Below are positions 62,225 to 64,000 of a stretch of DNA of 64,000 bases, one piece after another (within the stretch, counting starts at the first letter, position 1; each line of letters begins with the position of its first letter). The notes under the pieces were generated by a model. That model did no database searches and was not told where the DNA came from. It was given only the letters and a program-made list of their open reading frames with translations. The translations under genes were made by a program, and so were the position numbers. The stretch covers positions 1,736,001 to 1,800,000 of the forward strand of contig NZ_JACHMO010000001.1 in assembly GCF_014205015.1 (NCBI RefSeq). Direction: 5' to 3'. Origin of the DNA: Saccharothrix ecbatanensis. Lineage in GTDB: Bacteria; Actinomycetota; Actinomycetes; Mycobacteriales; Pseudonocardiaceae.

Positions 62225-64000
62225 TGACGGAGACGGAGACGGTCCGGGTCGCCATCGTCGCGGTCGGCGCGGTCACCGCGCACGGACCCGCCGCGGCCGA
62301 CCTCTGGGCGGGCGCGGTGGCCGGACGGGTCGCCATCCGGCCGGTGCAGCACCTGCCGATGGACGGGCTCAGCACCAAGATCGCCGGCGAGGTCGAGACG
62401 GTGCCCGACCCCCGCCGCCGCTACCCGCGACCGGACGGGTTCACCGAGCGCGCGTTGGACCTGGCACTGGCCGCGGCCGATGAGGCGCTGGCCGGTCTGC
62501 CCGCCCGGCTGATCGACCCGGACCGGTTCGGGGTCGTGCTCGGCACCTGCAACGCGGGCCTGCTGTCCGGCCGGGAATGGCTTCGCGTCGACACCGAGGG
62601 CGGCACCCCCGACCCGAAGCTGGCCGACCTGGTCACCCCCCAGGCCCTCGCCGAGGCGCTGGCCGCCGACTTCGGGCTGCGCGGTCCCGTGCTGGCGGTC
62701 AACACCGCGTGCGCGTCCGGCGCCAACGCCATCGGCATGGCCGCGGACCTGGTCCGCACCGGCCGTGCGGACGCCATGCTGGCCGGCGGCACCGACGCGT
62801 TGTCCGATGTGGTGCTGGCCGGGTTCAACTCGCTGGAGTCGCTCTCAGCCGAGCCCGCCGCGCCCTACTCGGGCAACCGGTCCGGGCTCTCCCTCGGTGA
62901 AGGCAGCGGGCTGGTCCTCCTGGTCGGCGCCGAGTTGGCAGAACGGCTCGGCCTGACCTGCCTGGCCGAGGTCGCCGGATACGGCTTGTCCTCGGACGGC
63001 TACGACGCCACCGCGCCCCGGCCGGACGGCTCCGGTGCGGCCAACGCCATCCGGGACGCGCTGCGGCAGGGCGGCATCGAGCCCGCCGACGTCGGCTACG
63101 TCAACGGACACGGCACCGGCACCCCGAAGAACGACCCGGCCGAGACCAAGGCGATCCGGCTCGCGCTCGGCGACGCCGCTGACGGTGTGCTGGTCAGCAG
63201 CACCAAGTCGATGGTCGGGCACCTGCTCGGCGCGGCGGGTGCGGTCGAGGGGATCGTCACCGCGCACGCGGTCGCCCAAGGGCTGGCGCCACCGACCGCC
63301 GGCTACCTGACCGCCGACCCGGAGTGCGACCTGGACTACCTGCCGAACGGGGCCGGCTCGTTCGACCGGCCGTTCGCGCTGAGCAACAACTTCGCCTTCG
63401 CCGGGGCCAACGCGGCCCTGCTGCTGGCCAGGCCGGGCACCTCGTACACCCGTCCGGTCCGGGACACCGACGACGTGGTGATCACCGGCGTGTCCGCGCT
63501 GACCCCGGCGGGGCACGGCATCGACGCCGCGGCGGCGGCTGTGCTGGCGGGCATCCCGGTCGGCGACGCCGAACACGGGATGCTGCTCGGCCGGGTGGCG
63601 GTCGATCCAGAGCCTTACCTCACCCGCAAACAGCGCCGCAGGATGGACCGGCTCGGCGTGCTCAGCGTGATCTCGGCTGCCGACGCGCTCCGGGCCGCCG
63701 GGATCGAACCGGGTACGCCGCAGGCCGCCGAGGTCGGCGTGCTGTTCGGCACCGGGACCGGGCCGATGGAGGCCATGCGGAAGTTCGTCGTGCCGCTGCT
63801 GGCCGACGGGCCCGCCGCGGCCGATCCCGGCGTCTTCCCCAACACCGTCTACAACCAGGCGGCGGGCCAGGTCGCGATGCACCTGGGCCTGTACGGGCCG
63901 ACCTCGACTCTGTCGGTCGGGCACGCCACCGGCGCGGCCTGCGTCGGCTACGCGGCCGACCTGATCGCGGATCGACACGTCCAGGCCATGGTGGTGACCG
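62224..64000 (+). CDS. Fused ketosynthase - Cys-less ketosynthase, 3' end outside window
   Basis: An open frame from ATG 62224 (GAGGAG seven bases upstream) to the window edge without a stop. Domain 1 (about 8-400) is a complete ketosynthase: Cys163 (VNTACASGAN), His296 (GHGTGTPKND), His333 (MVGHLLGAAG). Domain 2 starts near residue 415 (DVVITGVSALTPAGHG) and has SVGHATGAAC, where His567 stands at the Cys position. A KS joined in one chain to a chain-length-factor-like KS is unusual, since the pair is normally encoded by two genes. One base overlaps the preceding stop. Confidence 0.85.
   Translation, partial: MTETETVRVAIVAVGAVTAHGPAAADLWAGAVAGRVAIRPVQHLPMDGLSTKIAGEVETVPDPRRRYPRPDGFTERALDLALAAADEALAGLPARLIDPDRFGVVLGTCNAGLLSGREWLRVDTEGGTPDPKLADLVTPQALAEALAADFGLRGPVLAVNTACASGANAIGMAADLVRTGRADAMLAGGTDALSDVVLAGFNSLESLSAEPAAPYSGNRSGLSLGEGSGLVLLVGAELAERLGLTCLAEVAGYGLSSDGYDATAPRPDGSGAANAIRDALRQGGIEPADVGYVNGHGTGTPKNDPAETKAIRLALGDAADGVLVSSTKSMVGHLLGAAGAVEGIVTAHAVAQGLAPPTAGYLTADPECDLDYLPNGAGSFDRPFALSNNFAFAGANAALLLARPGTSYTRPVRDTDDVVITGVSALTPAGHGIDAAAAAVLAGIPVGDAEHGMLLGRVAVDPEPYLTRKQRRRMDRLGVLSVISAADALRAAGIEPGTPQAAEVGVLFGTGTGPMEAMRKFVVPLLADGPAAADPGVFPNTVYNQAAGQVAMHLGLYGPTSTLSVGHATGAACVGYAADLIADRHVQAMVVT

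Noticed and set aside
1..64000. CRISPR arrays, tRNA genes, insertion sequences
   Set aside because: No regularly spaced repeats, cloverleaf with CCA-adjacent acceptor, transposase gene or terminal repeats were seen on reading the window.

Overview
The window is high-GC actinobacterial chromosomal DNA. It has many GTG starts, stop/start overlaps of the ATGA and GTGA type, twin-arginine and lipoprotein signals, and secreted glycosidases carrying ricin-type or CBM32-like lectin modules. The gene content would fit Pseudonocardiales (Saccharothrix/Lentzea/Actinosynnema-like), but I cannot fix the genus from sequence reading alone. No tRNA, rRNA, CRISPR array or insertion sequence was seen.

Positions 1-35330 form one large L-fucose utilisation island with two partly redundant halves. 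Half 1 (1-13438) holds a GH95 alpha-L-fucosidase (5' end cut by the window), a FadR-type regulator, and a minus-strand operon reading FAH-family hydrolase, L-fuconate dehydratase, SDR dehydrogenase, then a CUT2 sugar ABC transporter (binding protein, ATPase, permease). Upstream of it lie an aldo/keto reductase and a decayed second GH95 gene. Half 2 (13765-35330) holds a secreted ThuA/PQQ-type sugar dehydrogenase and a second minus-strand operon (fuconate dehydratase, SDR, ABC transporter). A divergent plus-strand operon follows: FadR regulator, FAH hydrolase, aldo/keto reductase, fuconolactonase, LarA-type nickel racemase, glycerate kinase, LarB, LarC, LarE. Then come a mutarotase, a third FadR regulator and a GH29 alpha-L-fucosidase. 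Together these encode fucosidase release, uptake, and the non-phosphorylated route L-fucose -> L-fuconolactone -> L-fuconate -> 2-keto-3-deoxy-L-fuconate -> 2,4-diketo-3-deoxy-L-fuconate -> pyruvate + L-lactate.

The most unusual part is the nickel-pincer racemase with its full cofactor pathway plus glycerate kinase, translationally coupled to the end of the fucose pathway. This suggests racemisation of the L-hydroxyacid product: L-lactate from L-fucose, and possibly L-glycerate from L-galactose, whose D-form glycerate kinase would capture. A 15-bp operator-like palindrome (AGACATC-N-GATGTCT) recurs at most control regions of the island and is probably read by the FadR paralogues.

Positions 35420-43195 are a LacI-controlled sugar system: LacI regulator, CUT1 ABC transporter (binding protein, two permeases), a cytosolic clan GH-G-like glycosidase and a secreted clan GH-A glycosidase with ricin module. 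Positions 43282-53499 hold a lipoprotein, a kinase-fold protein, a secreted GH3 enzyme, a large secreted subtilisin-like protease, and an ECF (SigE-family) sigma factor with a membrane partner. Positions 53594-57446 encode a TIR/STAND/WD40 signalling or defence protein split by a one-base frameshift. Positions 57481-58293 encode an RNA-ligase-like protein with a DNA-binding-like N-terminus. From 58443 to the window end runs a biosynthetic operon with an ACP synthase, two hotdog dehydratase-like proteins and four ketosynthase domains, two of which lack the active-site Cys. It resembles a type II reducing polyketide or aryl-polyene-like system, and the window ends inside it.
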